Source: CBDFGT01 sp965247225
GTDB lineage: Bacteria; Pseudomonadota; Alphaproteobacteria; Rhizobiales; Rhizobiaceae
Length of the DNA: 64,000 nucleotides
Assembly (NCBI GenBank): GCA_965247225.1
Contig: CBDFGT010000019.1
Location: 1-64,000, forward strand
Direction of reading: 5' to 3'
Under the pieces are notes generated by a model. It saw only the letters and a list, made by a program, of their open reading frames with translations. It did no database searches and was not told the origin of the DNA. The translations under genes were made by a program, and so were the position numbers. Below are positions 43,592 through 53,150 of this stretch, one piece after another (position 1 is the first letter of the stretch; each line of letters begins with the position of its first letter).

Positions 43592-44020
43592 ATGGTATTG
43601 ACGGGCAGGCATAGTTTTATAGTGGCAATGGGTCTATTTGGCATTGTTGCCGCCATTCCGTCTGCTGCCACTGCTGCCCGGATTGAAAATCCGGTCGCCG
43701 TGTTTTCCGGGATTGACAAAATCACCGGTCGTACCACAAAATTTGATGTCTATATCAATGAAACGGTCCAGTTTGGTGCGCTTCAGGTGACACCGCGTGT
43801 ATGCTATACGCGCGACGACACGGAAGCGGCCCAGACGACAACCTTTGTCGAAGTCGATGAAATTACACTTGATCGCAAGATCCGCCGCATTTTCACCGGC
43901 TGGATGTTTGCCGCATCTCCGGGCCTGAATGCTGTTGAACATCCGGTTTATGATGTGTGGCTTGAGGATTGCAAGACCAGGTCTGATATTCCTGCGCCGG
44001 GCGTGACAGCGCCAAAATAA
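43592..44020 (+). CDS. DUF2155 secreted protein
   Basis: The product is 142 residues from 43592. A signal peptide ends near PSAATAA, then RIENPVAVFSGIDKITGRTTKFDVYINETVQFGALQVTPRVCYTRDDTE and a closing VYDVWLEDCKTRS match the DUF2155 family; the two cysteines may pair. Function is unknown; the protein is probably periplasmic. GGAA stands 5 nt before the ATG at 43592. An ATG at 43574 has no ribosome site. It converges on aat with 12 bp between. Confidence 0.88.
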   Translation: MVLTGRHSFIVAMGLFGIVAAIPSAATAARIENPVAVFSGIDKITGRTTKFDVYINETVQFGALQVTPRVCYTRDDTEAAQTTTFVEVDEITLDRKIRRIFTGWMFAASPGLNAVEHPVYDVWLEDCKTRSDIPAPGVTAPK

Positions 44021-44032
44021 GCTTCGATACCC

Positions 44033-44650
44033 TCAGGCAAATGGCAGATTGGCTGAGCCAATGGCCTGGGCCAGCATCATTTCGTACTGGATTTTGGGAA
44101 CATCAATCGCTCCGAATGTTTTGAGGTGATCGGTGGTGAACTGCGTATCCAGCAGTTTGAAATGTCGATCCCTCAACCGCTCGACAAGGTGGACAAGACA
44201 GATCTTGGAGGCATTGGTGCGGCGTGAAAACATGCTTTCGCCAAAGAATGCGGCCCCGAGTGAAACCCCGTAGAGTCCGCCTACCAGCACCTCTCCCTCA
44301 AAGGCTTCTACAGAATGGGCATAGCCGCGCCGGTGCAATTGCGTATAGAGATCCAGAATTGTTCCGTTGATCCAGGTTGTCGGCCGGTTTTCAACCGGTT
44401 CGGCGCAGGCGCGTATCACATCTTCAAACACCGTGTTGATCCTGATGTCGAAAGGCTTCTTGCGCACAGTCTTGGCAAGGCTCGTCGAGACATGAAAATG
44501 ATCCAGCGGAATGACGCCGCGTATCTCCGGTTCGACCCAGAAGATTTCCGGGTCGTCGGCCGATTCCGACATGGGAAACAGGCCGAAAGAATATGCGCGC
44601 AGCAAAAGATCCGGTGTAATGTCCGGTCCTTTGCTGCGTTTTCTGGCCAT
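44033..44650 (-). CDS. aat: Leucyl/phenylalanyl-tRNA-protein transferase
   Basis: The 205-residue enzyme adds Leu or Phe from tRNA to proteins with basic N-termini and so makes them ClpS/ClpAP substrates (N-degron pathway). LLLRAYSFGLFPMSESADDPEIFWVEPEIRGVIPLD is the standard opening; SVEAFEGEVLVGGLYGVSLGAAFFGESMFSRRTNASKI and LLDTQFTTDHLKTFGA complete the signature. It lies 11 bp downstream of accC on the same strand. Confidence 0.96.
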   Translation of the reverse strand: MARKRSKGPDITPDLLLRAYSFGLFPMSESADDPEIFWVEPEIRGVIPLDHFHVSTSLAKTVRKKPFDIRINTVFEDVIRACAEPVENRPTTWINGTILDLYTQLHRRGYAHSVEAFEGEVLVGGLYGVSLGAAFFGESMFSRRTNASKICLVHLVERLRDRHFKLLDTQFTTDHLKTFGAIDVPKIQYEMMLAQAIGSANLPFA

Positions 44651-44661
44651 TCGGGTCGTCT

Positions 44662-46011
44662 CTATTCGCCGGATTTTTCTGCGAGGTAATTTTCCAGCCA
44701 GTGAATGTCATAGTCGCCATTGGCGATGTCCTGGTTGGAAATCAGATCCTGAAACAGCGGCAGGGTGGTCTTGATTCCGTCAATGACAAACTCGTCCAGA
44801 ACCCGGCGCAACCGCATCATGCATTCCACACGGGTACGGCCATGCACAATCAGCTTGCCGATCAGGCTGTCATAATAGGGCGGGATCCTGTAGCCCTGAT
44901 AGGCCCCGGAATCCACACGAACACCCAGACCGCCAGGCGCATGGAAATGCGTGATTGTGCCGGGAGACGGCACAAACGTGCGCGGATCTTCGGCATTGAT
45001 GCGGCATTCAATGGCGTGCCCGGAAAACACCACATCATCCTGGCTGATGGAAAGACCTCCGCCGGAGGCAATGCGGATCTGCTCGTGGACCAGATCAATA
45101 CCGGTAATGGCTTCTGTAATCGTGTGCTCCACCTGCAGGCGGGTGTTCATTTCGATGAAATAGAACGCACCATTCTCATAGAGAAACTCGATTGTGCCGA
45201 CACCGCGATATTTCAGCTTGCGCATGGCAACGGCGCAAATTTCGCCGATTTTCATCCGCTGGTCCTTGTTCAGGGCCGGTGAATTGGCTTCTTCCCAGAT
45301 TTTCTGGTGGCGGCGCTGCAAGGAGCAGTCACGTTCGCCCAGGTGAATGGCATTGCCCTCACCGTCGCCAACAACCTGAATTTCGATATGGCGCGGCTTG
45401 CCAAGGTATTTTTCCATGTAAACGGCATCATTGCCGAAATTTGCCAGGGCTTCCGACCGCGCCGTTGACAGGGCTTCGGACAGTTCTTCGGGGCTGTTGG
45501 CCACCTTCATTCCGCGACCGCCGCCACCGGCCGTTGCCTTTATCAGCACAGGATAGCCGGTTTCTTCAGCAACCTTCAGCGCTTCGGCAACATCCCTGAC
45601 TTCGCCGTCAGACCCCGGCACGCAGGGGATTCCCAGTTCTACAGCCGTCTTTTTGGCCGTGATCTTGTCACCCATAATGCGGATATGGTCTGCAGTCGGC
45701 CCGATGAAGGTAATGCCATGCGCGTCCAGAATATCAGCAAATTTGGCATTTTCCGACAGAAAGCCGTAACCGGGATGTACGGCATCTGCACCGGTAATTT
45801 CACAGGCCGCCAGAATCTGGTGGATGTTCAGATAGCTGTCTCGCGAGGGTGGCGGACCAATGCACACGCTCTCATCAGCAAGACGGACATGCATGGCATT
45901 GGCATCCGCTGTCGAATGCACGGCCACAGTGGCAATGCCGAGCTCTTTGCAGGCGCGCAGCACACGAAGCGCAATTTCGCCGCGATTGGCAATCAGGATT
46001 TTCGACAGCAT
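44662..46011 (-). CDS. accC: Acetyl-CoA carboxylase, biotin carboxylase subunit
   Basis: The 449-residue enzyme carboxylates the biotin of AccB at the expense of ATP, the first step of fatty-acid synthesis. MLSKILIANRGEIALRVLRACKELG opens the pre-ATP-grasp domain; KATAGGGGRGMKVA is the ATP-grasp loop, and FIEMNTRLQVEHTITEAITG carries active-site residues. The ATG at 46011 is set by AAGGAC upstream and by the family start. It lies 10 bp after accB, so accBC is one unit. Confidence 0.97.
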   Translation of the reverse strand: MLSKILIANRGEIALRVLRACKELGIATVAVHSTADANAMHVRLADESVCIGPPPSRDSYLNIHQILAACEITGADAVHPGYGFLSENAKFADILDAHGITFIGPTADHIRIMGDKITAKKTAVELGIPCVPGSDGEVRDVAEALKVAEETGYPVLIKATAGGGGRGMKVANSPEELSEALSTARSEALANFGNDAVYMEKYLGKPRHIEIQVVGDGEGNAIHLGERDCSLQRRHQKIWEEANSPALNKDQRMKIGEICAVAMRKLKYRGVGTIEFLYENGAFYFIEMNTRLQVEHTITEAITGIDLVHEQIRIASGGGLSISQDDVVFSGHAIECRINAEDPRTFVPSPGTITHFHAPGGLGVRVDSGAYQGYRIPPYYDSLIGKLIVHGRTRVECMMRLRRVLDEFVIDGIKTTLPLFQDLISNQDIANGDYDIHWLENYLAEKSGE

Positions 46012-46021
46012 GATGATGTCC

Positions 46022-46489
46022 TTATTCGATGACGAACAGCGGCTGGCCATATTCAACAGGCTGGCCATCTTCGGCAATCACTTCAACCACCTTGCCGTCC
46101 CGCGGAGCCGGGATCTGGTTCATGGTCTTCATCGCTTCGATAATCAGAAGGGTCTGACCTTCCTTCACCATGGAGCCGACGCCAACGAATGGTGGCGTGC
46201 CCGGGCCCGGGCAGAGATAGCAGGTGCCAACCATCGGGGCAGAAACAATGTTTTTCGGGTTGCGTGCGATGGGTGCATCACCATCGGAAACCGGTGCTGC
46301 GGCAGCTGGTGCGACCGTCTGAACAGGTGCGGGGGCTGTCGCCTGCACATATTGCGGTGTTCCGGCGCGTGAAACGCGGATACGAAGGTCGTTCTGCTCG
46401 ATTTCAATTTCGGTCAGATCTGTTTCGTTCAGAATGTTGGCAAGATCGCGGATCAGCGCCTGATCAATACCCTTATTTTTCTCAGACAT
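46022..46489 (-). CDS. accB: Acetyl-CoA carboxylase biotin carrier protein
   Basis: The 155-residue protein has an N-terminal helical region, an Ala/Pro-rich linker (about 50-70) and a biotinyl domain with EAMKTMNQIPAP, where Lys121 carries biotin. The Thr in EAMKTMN is usual for alphaproteobacteria. It shuttles carboxybiotin between AccC and the carboxyltransferase. GGGGCG precedes the ATG. It forms an operon with accC and probably with aroQ upstream, 38 bp away. Confidence 0.96.
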   Translation of the reverse strand: MSEKNKGIDQALIRDLANILNETDLTEIEIEQNDLRIRVSRAGTPQYVQATAPAPVQTVAPAAAAPVSDGDAPIARNPKNIVSAPMVGTCYLCPGPGTPPFVGVGSMVKEGQTLLIIEAMKTMNQIPAPRDGKVVEVIAEDGQPVEYGQPLFVIE

Positions 46490-46527
46490 GGTATGTCGCC
46501 CCGTTTACTGGAAACTGTTGCTTGTTT

Positions 46528-46968
46528 TTATTTGATAATCGACTTCAAGGCGTCGAGCGCCAGCAAGTAACTCGCCGGTCCAAACCCGCAGATCATGCCC
46601 TTTGCAGCAGGGGCAATCATGGATTTGTGCCGGAATTCTTCTCGTGCGTGGATATTGGACAGATGCACTTCAACGACAGGTACAGAAATCGCCCGGATGG
46701 CATCATGCATGGCGATCGATGTGTGGCCGTATGCGCCGGGATTGATGGCAATGCCGACGGCTTTTACCTCTGCTTCGTGGAACCAGTCCACCAAAACGCC
46801 TTCATGGTTGGTCTGGCGAAAGTCAATCTCAAATCCGAGTGCGGCACCTTTCGCAAGGCAATCAGCCTCAATATCGGCCAGTGTCTTGCCACCGTAAATA
46901 CCCGGTTCGCGCTTGCCGAGCGCGTTCAAATTGGGTCCGTTAAGGACAAACACCGTCTGGGCCATCAT
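46528..46968 (-). CDS. aroQ: Type II 3-dehydroquinate dehydratase
   Basis: The 146-residue dodecameric enzyme performs the third shikimate step. VFVLNGPNLNALGKREPGIYG opens the protein (Asn and Arg of the active site), with Tyr of GIYG catalytic, NPGAYGHTSIAMHDAI in the middle and VEVHLSNIHAREEFRHKS with the catalytic His. The start is one of two adjacent ATG codons (46968 or 46965), with GGAC 6 nt upstream; longer frames add unlikely residues. The order aroQ-accB-accC is common in Proteobacteria. Confidence 0.95.
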   Translation of the reverse strand: MMAQTVFVLNGPNLNALGKREPGIYGGKTLADIEADCLAKGAALGFEIDFRQTNHEGVLVDWFHEAEVKAVGIAINPGAYGHTSIAMHDAIRAISVPVVEVHLSNIHAREEFRHKSMIAPAAKGMICGFGPASYLLALDALKSIIK

Positions 46969-47093
46969 CAAGTCCATAATCATTTTCGTTTTACGTATAA
47001 CCTGACAGGTCTTCAAGGCAAAGGATTTCAGCTTTCGGGTGCTGTTGTCCACAGCGCCTTCATGCCTGAATACCGCTCTATGTCTTCAAAACG

Positions 47094-47861
47094 TCAGCAA
47101 ACTGTTTTGCCACAGGCGCGAAAATTGGCGATCTTGCCCGTGAGGGCGCTTTCCCCGATGGCACCGAACACCGCCTCATTACCCACCACATAAGAGGGTG
47201 TACCCGTCACACCAAGACTGTTGGCCAGTTCATAGACTTTCTGCACGGCTTCATCATTGGGCCTTGCTTTCATTTCGGCACGCAGATCAGCTTCCTTGAC
47301 GCCCAGACTTTCTGCAACCGCAATGACAGAGGCTTCGGTTGCATGGTCCCTGCTGCCCAGTATGGCCAGATGGAATTGCTGATACTTTTCGGGCGCAAGT
47401 GCCTTGAAAGCAGACGCAACCTTGTGGGCAGCCACAGAATCCGGTCCAAGGATAGGGAATTCCTTCAGTACAAACCGCACATTGGGATCACTGGAAATGA
47501 TGTTGACCATGTCGTGAACTGCCCGTTTGCAATAGCCGCAGTTATAGTCGAAAAATTCAACAACGGTCACGTCGCCCTTGGGGTTGCCCAGAACCACATC
47601 ATCTGGCGAGTCAAAAATGGCTTGCTTGTTGGCAATGACAGCGGCGGTCGCCTTGGCATTCTGGGCTTCTGCCTGCCTGGTTTCCAGTGCCCGTTGGACA
47701 TCCAGCATGATTTCAGGATTGGCAATGAGATATTCCTTGATGAAATCTCCCATTTCCTTTTTCTGGGCATCATCCAGCGCATTGGCCGCAACCGGCAAGC
47801 TGACACTCGCACACAGTGCCACCAGTGCCGCACCCGCAACGTTTCCCATTTTCACGCCCAT
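47094..47861 (-). CDS. DsbA-family periplasmic thiol-disulfide protein
   Basis: The 255-residue protein has a signal peptide (cleaved near ANA-LDD, residue 28), a charged helical stretch (about 30-80), then a thioredoxin fold with FFDYNCGYCKRAV (Cys108 and Cys111) and the cis-Pro loop TGTPSYVV. This Com1/BdbD-like group oxidises or isomerises disulfides in the periplasm. AAGGG is 8 nt before the ATG. It precedes aroQ in most Rhizobiales. Confidence 0.9.
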   Translation of the reverse strand: MGVKMGNVAGAALVALCASVSLPVAANALDDAQKKEMGDFIKEYLIANPEIMLDVQRALETRQAEAQNAKATAAVIANKQAIFDSPDDVVLGNPKGDVTVVEFFDYNCGYCKRAVHDMVNIISSDPNVRFVLKEFPILGPDSVAAHKVASAFKALAPEKYQQFHLAILGSRDHATEASVIAVAESLGVKEADLRAEMKARPNDEAVQKVYELANSLGVTGTPSYVVGNEAVFGAIGESALTGKIANFRACGKTVC

Positions 47862-48007
47862 ATCGGACCCTTTTCAAAACCGGTTTTGCCACATTCCTGC
47901 CATCCGTCCGTCAATATCCGGTTAACAGGCGATTGTGGCGCTTTATAGGGTTAAACGCGCGTGAACCCAACAAAAAAATGCGTGATTCAGGTTGCTGTTT
48001 CCAACGC

Positions 48008-48032
48008 AAAACCCCGGCATTGCGGCCGGGGT
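48008..48032 (-). terminator. Rho-independent terminator after rne
   Basis: ACCCCGGC pairs with GCCGGGGT over a 6-nt loop, and the minus strand continues TTTTGC. It is 27 bp past the rne stop. Confidence 0.75.
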
Positions 48033-48058
48033 CAAAATCTTTTCAAAACAGGATCCTG

Positions 48059-50932
48059 TCAGAAGAAACCGCCACGCTTCTGCCACCAGCCGCCTTTTTT
48101 AGGCTTCGGATCATCACCGTCCGTCAATGACGATGATGTCAAAACCGGCTCGGTTGCCAGAACAGGCTTCGGCTCTTCGGCAACGGCTTCCACTGCGCCA
48201 GCTTCGTCCGCAACAGGTTCGGCTGCGGCCGGTTCCGGGGCAGGGGCTTCGCTGACAGTTTCAACAACAGTTGCCGGCACTGCGGTTTCAACCAGCACGT
48301 CTTCGGAAACAGGTTTCCCGGCTGTTGCCTTGGTCGCCGTGGCCTTGGGTTTGCGGGTCCGTTTCGGCTTGGCAGGCTTTGCCTCCTCAACCGCTGCAGC
48401 CCCTGTTTCAACAGCATCAGGCGTTTCGGCAATCACCGCAGCCTGAGGCTCAACACTGTCAGCGTCCAGAGTTCCAGCTACGGTTTGGGCTTCCACAACA
48501 GGTTCATCAGCGTTGTTGCCAACCGTGTCATCAGACTGGTCGTCGTCGCCGGCTTCGGCTGCTTCTGCGTCGGTAACACCGGCGTCATCAAACCTGTTGC
48601 GTTTGCCTCCGCGCTTTCCACGCCGTCGACGTTTCCGCTTCTGGTTGTCTTCGCTGCTCTCGGTTGTGCTGACGGCTGGTGTAACATCGCTTTCGTCTGC
48701 ATCATCATCGTCATCGCCATCTGATTCCATATCCGAAGCGCCATTTTCATCAAGCGATGAGGTTTCACCGTTCTGGCCCGGACCACGGTTGCCCCGGCGG
48801 CGGCGGCGGCGCTTGCGCTTGCGGTTGGCCGGATCATCAGATTTTATCGGATCGCCCTGAACCTTTTCGGCAACGGCTTCTGTAATCTCTTCTTCATCCT
48901 CGTCGATTTCTTCCTCGACGATGCTATCGTCGTCTTCTTCCATCACCGGCTCGAAATGCAGGATATCTTCGATCTTGACGGGGTTTTCGACGGCTTCACC
49001 GCGATCAATCGCAAAATGCTGTGCACCGACTTGCGCGTCGGCTTCAATGATGATGGAAACACCAAAGCGGTTTTCCAGATCAATCACGGTGCCGCGCTTG
49101 TGGTTGAGAATGTACAGTGCGTTTTCCGGCGTGGTACGTACAGTGATATTGTGCGTCGTGTTTTTCAGAAGAAATTCTTCCACGCCACGCAGGACATGCA
49201 GCGCAACAGACGAGGCAGAGCGGATGTAACCCGTGCCGACGCAATGCGGACAAACCTGCATCGTGCTTTCCAGCACGGAGGCCCTAATGCGCTGGCGCGA
49301 CATTTCCAGAAGACCGAAATGCGAAATACGGCCAACCTGAATGCGGGCCCGGTCGTTTTTCAGGCAATCCTTCATCCGCTTCTCAACGGCGCGGTTGTTG
49401 CGCTTTTCTTCCATATCGATGAAATCGATCACGATCAGACCGGCCAGATCGCGCAGACGCAACTGGCGGGCCACTTCCTCGGCCGCTTCCAGATTGGTTT
49501 GCAGCGCCGTATCCTCAATCGAGTTCTCGCGGGTCGAACGTCCCGAGTTCACATCCACAGCCACCAGCGCCTCGGTCTGGTTGATGATGATATAGCCACC
49601 GGATTTCAGCGTCACCTGTGGCTGCAACATGCGGTCAAGCTGCGCTTCAATCCCGGAACGCGAGAAAATCGGATGGACATCGCGGTATGGCTGAACGACC
49701 TTGGCATGGCTCGGCATCAGCATTTTCATGAAGTCCTTGGCTTCACGATAGCCTGCCTCGCCGGCGACAACGATTTCCGAAATATCCTTGTTGTAAAGAT
49801 CGCGGATCGAGCGCTTGATCAGGCTGCCTTCTTCATACACCAGACACGGTGCCGTTGATGCAAGGGTCAATGTGCGAACGTTTTCCCACAGGCGGAAAAG
49901 ATATTCAAAATCGCGCTTGACCTCAACCTTGGTGCGGTTGGCACCGGCGGTGCGCAGGATAACACCCATGCCCTGCGGAACTTCCAGTTCGCGGGCGATT
50001 TCTTTCAGGCGCTTGCGGTCCTGAAGATTGGTGATCTTGCGGGAAATACCGCCGCCGCGTGCCGTGTTCGGCATCAAAACCGAATAGCGACCGGCCAGCG
50101 ACAGATATGTTGTGAGCGCTGCACCCTTGTTGCCGCGCTCCTCCTTGGCAACCTGCACCAGCAGGATCTGCCGGCGCTTGATAACCTCCTGGATGCGGTA
50201 CTGCTTGCGCGGCTTGCGCATGATGCGATCCGGAACCTCTTCCATGGCATCTTCGGCACCGACTGATTCAATCACTTCTTTGTCATCGCCGACGAAATCG
50301 TCATCGTCGTCGTCATGGCGGGAGCCAGCATGATCAACGTGTTCTGAAATGCTGTCTGTTTCCACCATGGCTGCCATTGAGCCATTGGACGGTTCATCAC
50401 CCGCATCAGCCGAACTGTCGGATACGTCAGAATCGCCGTCCGGGGCTGCGTCCCCTGCAGCAGCATCACTCCTGGTGCGGCTACCACGCGGCGCACGACG
50501 GCGGCTTTTTGCCTTGGCCGCAACCGGCGCGTCTGCCTGTGGAAAAGCATCGCCCACATCCGGCTGTTCCTCCAGGGAAAGGTCGGTTGATACCGGACCG
50601 GATGAAGCTGTTTCTACAGTCTCCATGTCCTCGTCGCGGCGATGGTCTTCTGCTTCTGCCCTCAAAAGGGCCTGGCGGTCTGCCAGCGGGATCTGATAGT
50701 AATCAGGATGGATTTCGGCAAAGGCCAGAAATCCGTGGCGGTTGCCGCCGTAGTCCACAAAGGCCGCCTGCAATGACGGCTCAACACGGGTTACCTTCGC
50801 AAGATAGATATTGCCGCGTATCTGTTTCTTGTGCTGGGATTCGAAATCGAATTCTTCTATCCGATTGCCGCGGATAACAACAACGCGCGTCTCTTCTGCA
50901 TGAGACGCATCAATAAGCATTTTTTCTGCCAT
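48059..50932 (-). CDS. rne: Ribonuclease E
   Basis: The 957-residue endonuclease starts RNA decay, processes rRNA and tRNA, and builds the degradosome. MLIDASHAEETRVVVIRGNRIEEFDFES opens it; the S1 domain (from about 37) is split by an acidic low-complexity insert (about 93-240, including DDDDDDF), as is usual in alphaproteobacteria. The DNase I-like site has VAVDVNSG and VIDFIDMEEKRN, and the zinc link is CPHCVGTG (Cys561, Cys564). The C-terminal third is disordered, with Arg-rich blocks (RKRKRRRRRRGNRGPG, RKRRRRGKRGGKRN) for RNA binding and acidic segments for partners. AGGAG is 11 nt before the ATG. Confidence 0.97.
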   Translation of the reverse strand: MAEKMLIDASHAEETRVVVIRGNRIEEFDFESQHKKQIRGNIYLAKVTRVEPSLQAAFVDYGGNRHGFLAFAEIHPDYYQIPLADRQALLRAEAEDHRRDEDMETVETASSGPVSTDLSLEEQPDVGDAFPQADAPVAAKAKSRRRAPRGSRTRSDAAAGDAAPDGDSDVSDSSADAGDEPSNGSMAAMVETDSISEHVDHAGSRHDDDDDDFVGDDKEVIESVGAEDAMEEVPDRIMRKPRKQYRIQEVIKRRQILLVQVAKEERGNKGAALTTYLSLAGRYSVLMPNTARGGGISRKITNLQDRKRLKEIARELEVPQGMGVILRTAGANRTKVEVKRDFEYLFRLWENVRTLTLASTAPCLVYEEGSLIKRSIRDLYNKDISEIVVAGEAGYREAKDFMKMLMPSHAKVVQPYRDVHPIFSRSGIEAQLDRMLQPQVTLKSGGYIIINQTEALVAVDVNSGRSTRENSIEDTALQTNLEAAEEVARQLRLRDLAGLIVIDFIDMEEKRNNRAVEKRMKDCLKNDRARIQVGRISHFGLLEMSRQRIRASVLESTMQVCPHCVGTGYIRSASSVALHVLRGVEEFLLKNTTHNITVRTTPENALYILNHKRGTVIDLENRFGVSIIIEADAQVGAQHFAIDRGEAVENPVKIEDILHFEPVMEEDDDSIVEEEIDEDEEEITEAVAEKVQGDPIKSDDPANRKRKRRRRRRGNRGPGQNGETSSLDENGASDMESDGDDDDDADESDVTPAVSTTESSEDNQKRKRRRRGKRGGKRNRFDDAGVTDAEAAEAGDDDQSDDTVGNNADEPVVEAQTVAGTLDADSVEPQAAVIAETPDAVETGAAAVEEAKPAKPKRTRKPKATATKATAGKPVSEDVLVETAVPATVVETVSEAPAPEPAAAEPVADEAGAVEAVAEEPKPVLATEPVLTSSSLTDGDDPKPKKGGWWQKRGGFF

Positions 50933-51559
50933 AAAAGCTCAACTCCTCGACGCCTTCGGGAGAGAGCAGGCCAAATATTCCTTGAGAATTTTGGGATACT
51001 GAAATCAGCCGCAACGCCGGATAAACAAGTCCCTGCCAGGGCAACAAGAGTGCGCATCAGCCAGAATGCAGCCGGGACTTGTCTGTCCCGATGCTGATCA
51101 GTCTCTGACAACAACCTTTGCGACAACGTCTTCATGCCAAACAGGAATGCCAATACCAAAGACCAAAAAGGTCCGATGAATTTGCTCTCCACGAGCAATC
51201 GGTGGTCAACCACCGGGTACGCGACCGGCCACCGCCGGAATACAAATAACCAAACCATGGAATTTTAAGCCTTGACGGCAGATGATCGCCCGTTCCGTCG
51301 CCTATCAAAACTTGATTGGCAGCATGTCCGAAAACGATTCTATCCCGTCCACTCAATAATTCTGAAAGGAGTTTCTATGTATTCTTTCCTTCAAAAGCAA
51401 GGGAAAAGCCAAATCGGCCATAATTTCGATCCATTGGGACATATAGCAGATTCGCCGGTTGGCTGAGAATGCCAAATCAGGTTAACGCATAACAAGGGGT
51501 TTCCCGGCATCAGATCCTTGAGGCATCGTCAAACAGCGGCAAATTGCAAGGAACAGCGA
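50933..51559. promoter_or_regulatory. Long divergent gap, probable rne 5' leader
   Basis: This 627-bp stretch between rne (minus) and the amidase gene (plus) holds two short hairpins: CGGGAC/GTCCCG around 51073-51090 and CGGTGG/CCACCG with a 4-nt loop around 51199-51214. RNase E often controls its own mRNA through a long 5' leader, so a structured leader on the minus strand is plausible. No gene is supported here. Confidence 0.35.
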
Positions 51560-52801
51560 TTGAAAAAAGTCTTGGAAAAACGATCACGCTACCATGGTTT
51601 TCCGGTATTTCTGGCGAGTGTTGTGCTTGTGTTTTGTGCCGTCATGCGTGTCGATGTCGCGGCGTCCGAACCCTTGCTGGCCTATGCCGCTCGCATAGCA
51701 GGCGACGATGCGCGGACCAGAATTGTCATAGACTTTGCAGCAAAGCCCGCTTTCTCCGTCCATTATCTTGCCAATCCTGACCGCATCATCATTGATCTGG
51801 ATGAAACATCTTTTGGTTTTGTGCCAGACCAGCTTGAGGCGCGCGGGCTCTATTCTGACATACGGTATGGAACAATGACGGCAGGAAAGTCGCGCATCGT
51901 CCTGACGCTGAAACGGCCTTCACGCCTTGCCGTCGCCGAAGTGCAGAAGAATGAGCAGGATTCCGGCTACCGCCTTGTTCTGGACGCGGAAATGGCAAAA
52001 CAGGAACAATTTTCAGCTTTGGTGAAAAACCAGAACTGGCAGCAGGGTGCGGGCAAGTCTGCCCGCAGCGACAGGATCGGGGCTGCCGCCATCGAAACTT
52101 CGCCGTCGACCTATATCATTGCCGTGGATGCCGGGCATGGTGGCATTGATACAGGTGCTTCCGGTGTGGACAGCAAGACCGAGGAAAAGACAATCACACT
52201 GGATTACGCCATAAGTCTTGCCAGGGCCCTCAATCTGGAACCGGGTGTCAAGGCCATTCTGACGCGGGATTCCGATGTTTTCCTGTCCTTGTCAGAGCGT
52301 GTGATGATCGCCCGGCAGCAGAATGCCAACCTGTTCATATCCATCCATGCGGATACCTTGCAGCAAAAGGACATTCGCGGCGCAACAGTCTATACCATTT
52401 CCGACAAGGCATCCGACAGCCTTGCCGCAGATCTGGCGCGTCGTGAAAACAAGTCGGATGAAATTGCAGGTGTTCCCATTGAAAACGAACCTGCAGACGT
52501 TGCGGACATTCTCATCGATCTTGCCCGCCGCGAAACACAGGCTTTTTCCATCAATCTGGCCAGCAACATTGTCAAATCCTTTGAAGGCCAAATTCGCCTG
52601 ATCAACAATCCGCATCGCCATGCCGGCTTCCAGGTGCTGCAAGCGCCGGATGTGCCGTCCGTGCTGCTGGAACTCGGATTCCTGTCCAATCCGGATGATG
52701 AAAAAATGTTGCTGGACCCGGGTTTTCGCGACAAGACGGTGTCACTTATCGTCGATGCTGTCAGGCAGTATCGCGGCAACCCGTCTTCCGTGGCAAATTG
52801 A
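51560..52801 (+). CDS. N-acetylmuramoyl-L-alanine amidase (AmiC type, AMIN domain)
   Basis: The product is 413 residues from a TTG at 51560, chosen because AAGGA stands about 9 nt upstream; an earlier TTG at 51518 lacks one. A signal peptide (FPVFLASVVLVFCAVMRVDVAAS) is followed by an AMIN domain (about 40-150) and an Amidase_3 zinc domain: VDAGHGGIDTGASG (His ligand), SERVMIARQQNANLFISIHAD (second His) and PSVLLELGFLSNPDDE (catalytic Glu). It splits septal peptidoglycan during cell separation. It stands between rne and mrcA as in Brucella and relatives. Confidence 0.92.
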   Translation: MKKVLEKRSRYHGFPVFLASVVLVFCAVMRVDVAASEPLLAYAARIAGDDARTRIVIDFAAKPAFSVHYLANPDRIIIDLDETSFGFVPDQLEARGLYSDIRYGTMTAGKSRIVLTLKRPSRLAVAEVQKNEQDSGYRLVLDAEMAKQEQFSALVKNQNWQQGAGKSARSDRIGAAAIETSPSTYIIAVDAGHGGIDTGASGVDSKTEEKTITLDYAISLARALNLEPGVKAILTRDSDVFLSLSERVMIARQQNANLFISIHADTLQQKDIRGATVYTISDKASDSLAADLARRENKSDEIAGVPIENEPADVADILIDLARRETQAFSINLASNIVKSFEGQIRLINNPHRHAGFQVLQAPDVPSVLLELGFLSNPDDEKMLLDPGFRDKTVSLIVDAVRQYRGNPSSVAN

Positions 52802-52973
52802 TGTCGCAGGATGGTGGCTTGCGGGTGTTTTGCGCATGCGAAGCCTCCGGCATTACGGGCACTGTTGATAAAAGCATGCCAGGCCCTAATTTGTTCACAT
52901 TCTGCACCTTATTGGAGATCATGATAGTGCTGCTTCGGTATTGTGCAAGGGTCGAGGCGGGAATATGAACCGG

Positions 52974-53015
52974 CCTTGAATGCAAGTTGCGAAACCTTGA
53001 ATGCAAGTTGCGAAA
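52974..53015. repeat. 21-bp perfect tandem duplication upstream of mrcA
   Basis: Two exact copies of a 21-bp unit beginning CCTTGAATGCAA and ending TTGCGAAA lie head to tail (52974-52994, 52995-53015), 136 bp before the mrcA start. The 349-bp gap otherwise shows no gene. Confidence 0.9.
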
Positions 53016-53150
53016 AAAGTGTAAAGATGAAAAGTCGAAATGAAAAAGTGTCTGCCTGAACCAGATTGATCGCGACAGGCTCAGGGGTGAAACACTTTCA
53101 AAAGGGTGATCCGGAACCGTGCATGCCGCACCGCACCGGGATTGGAATAT

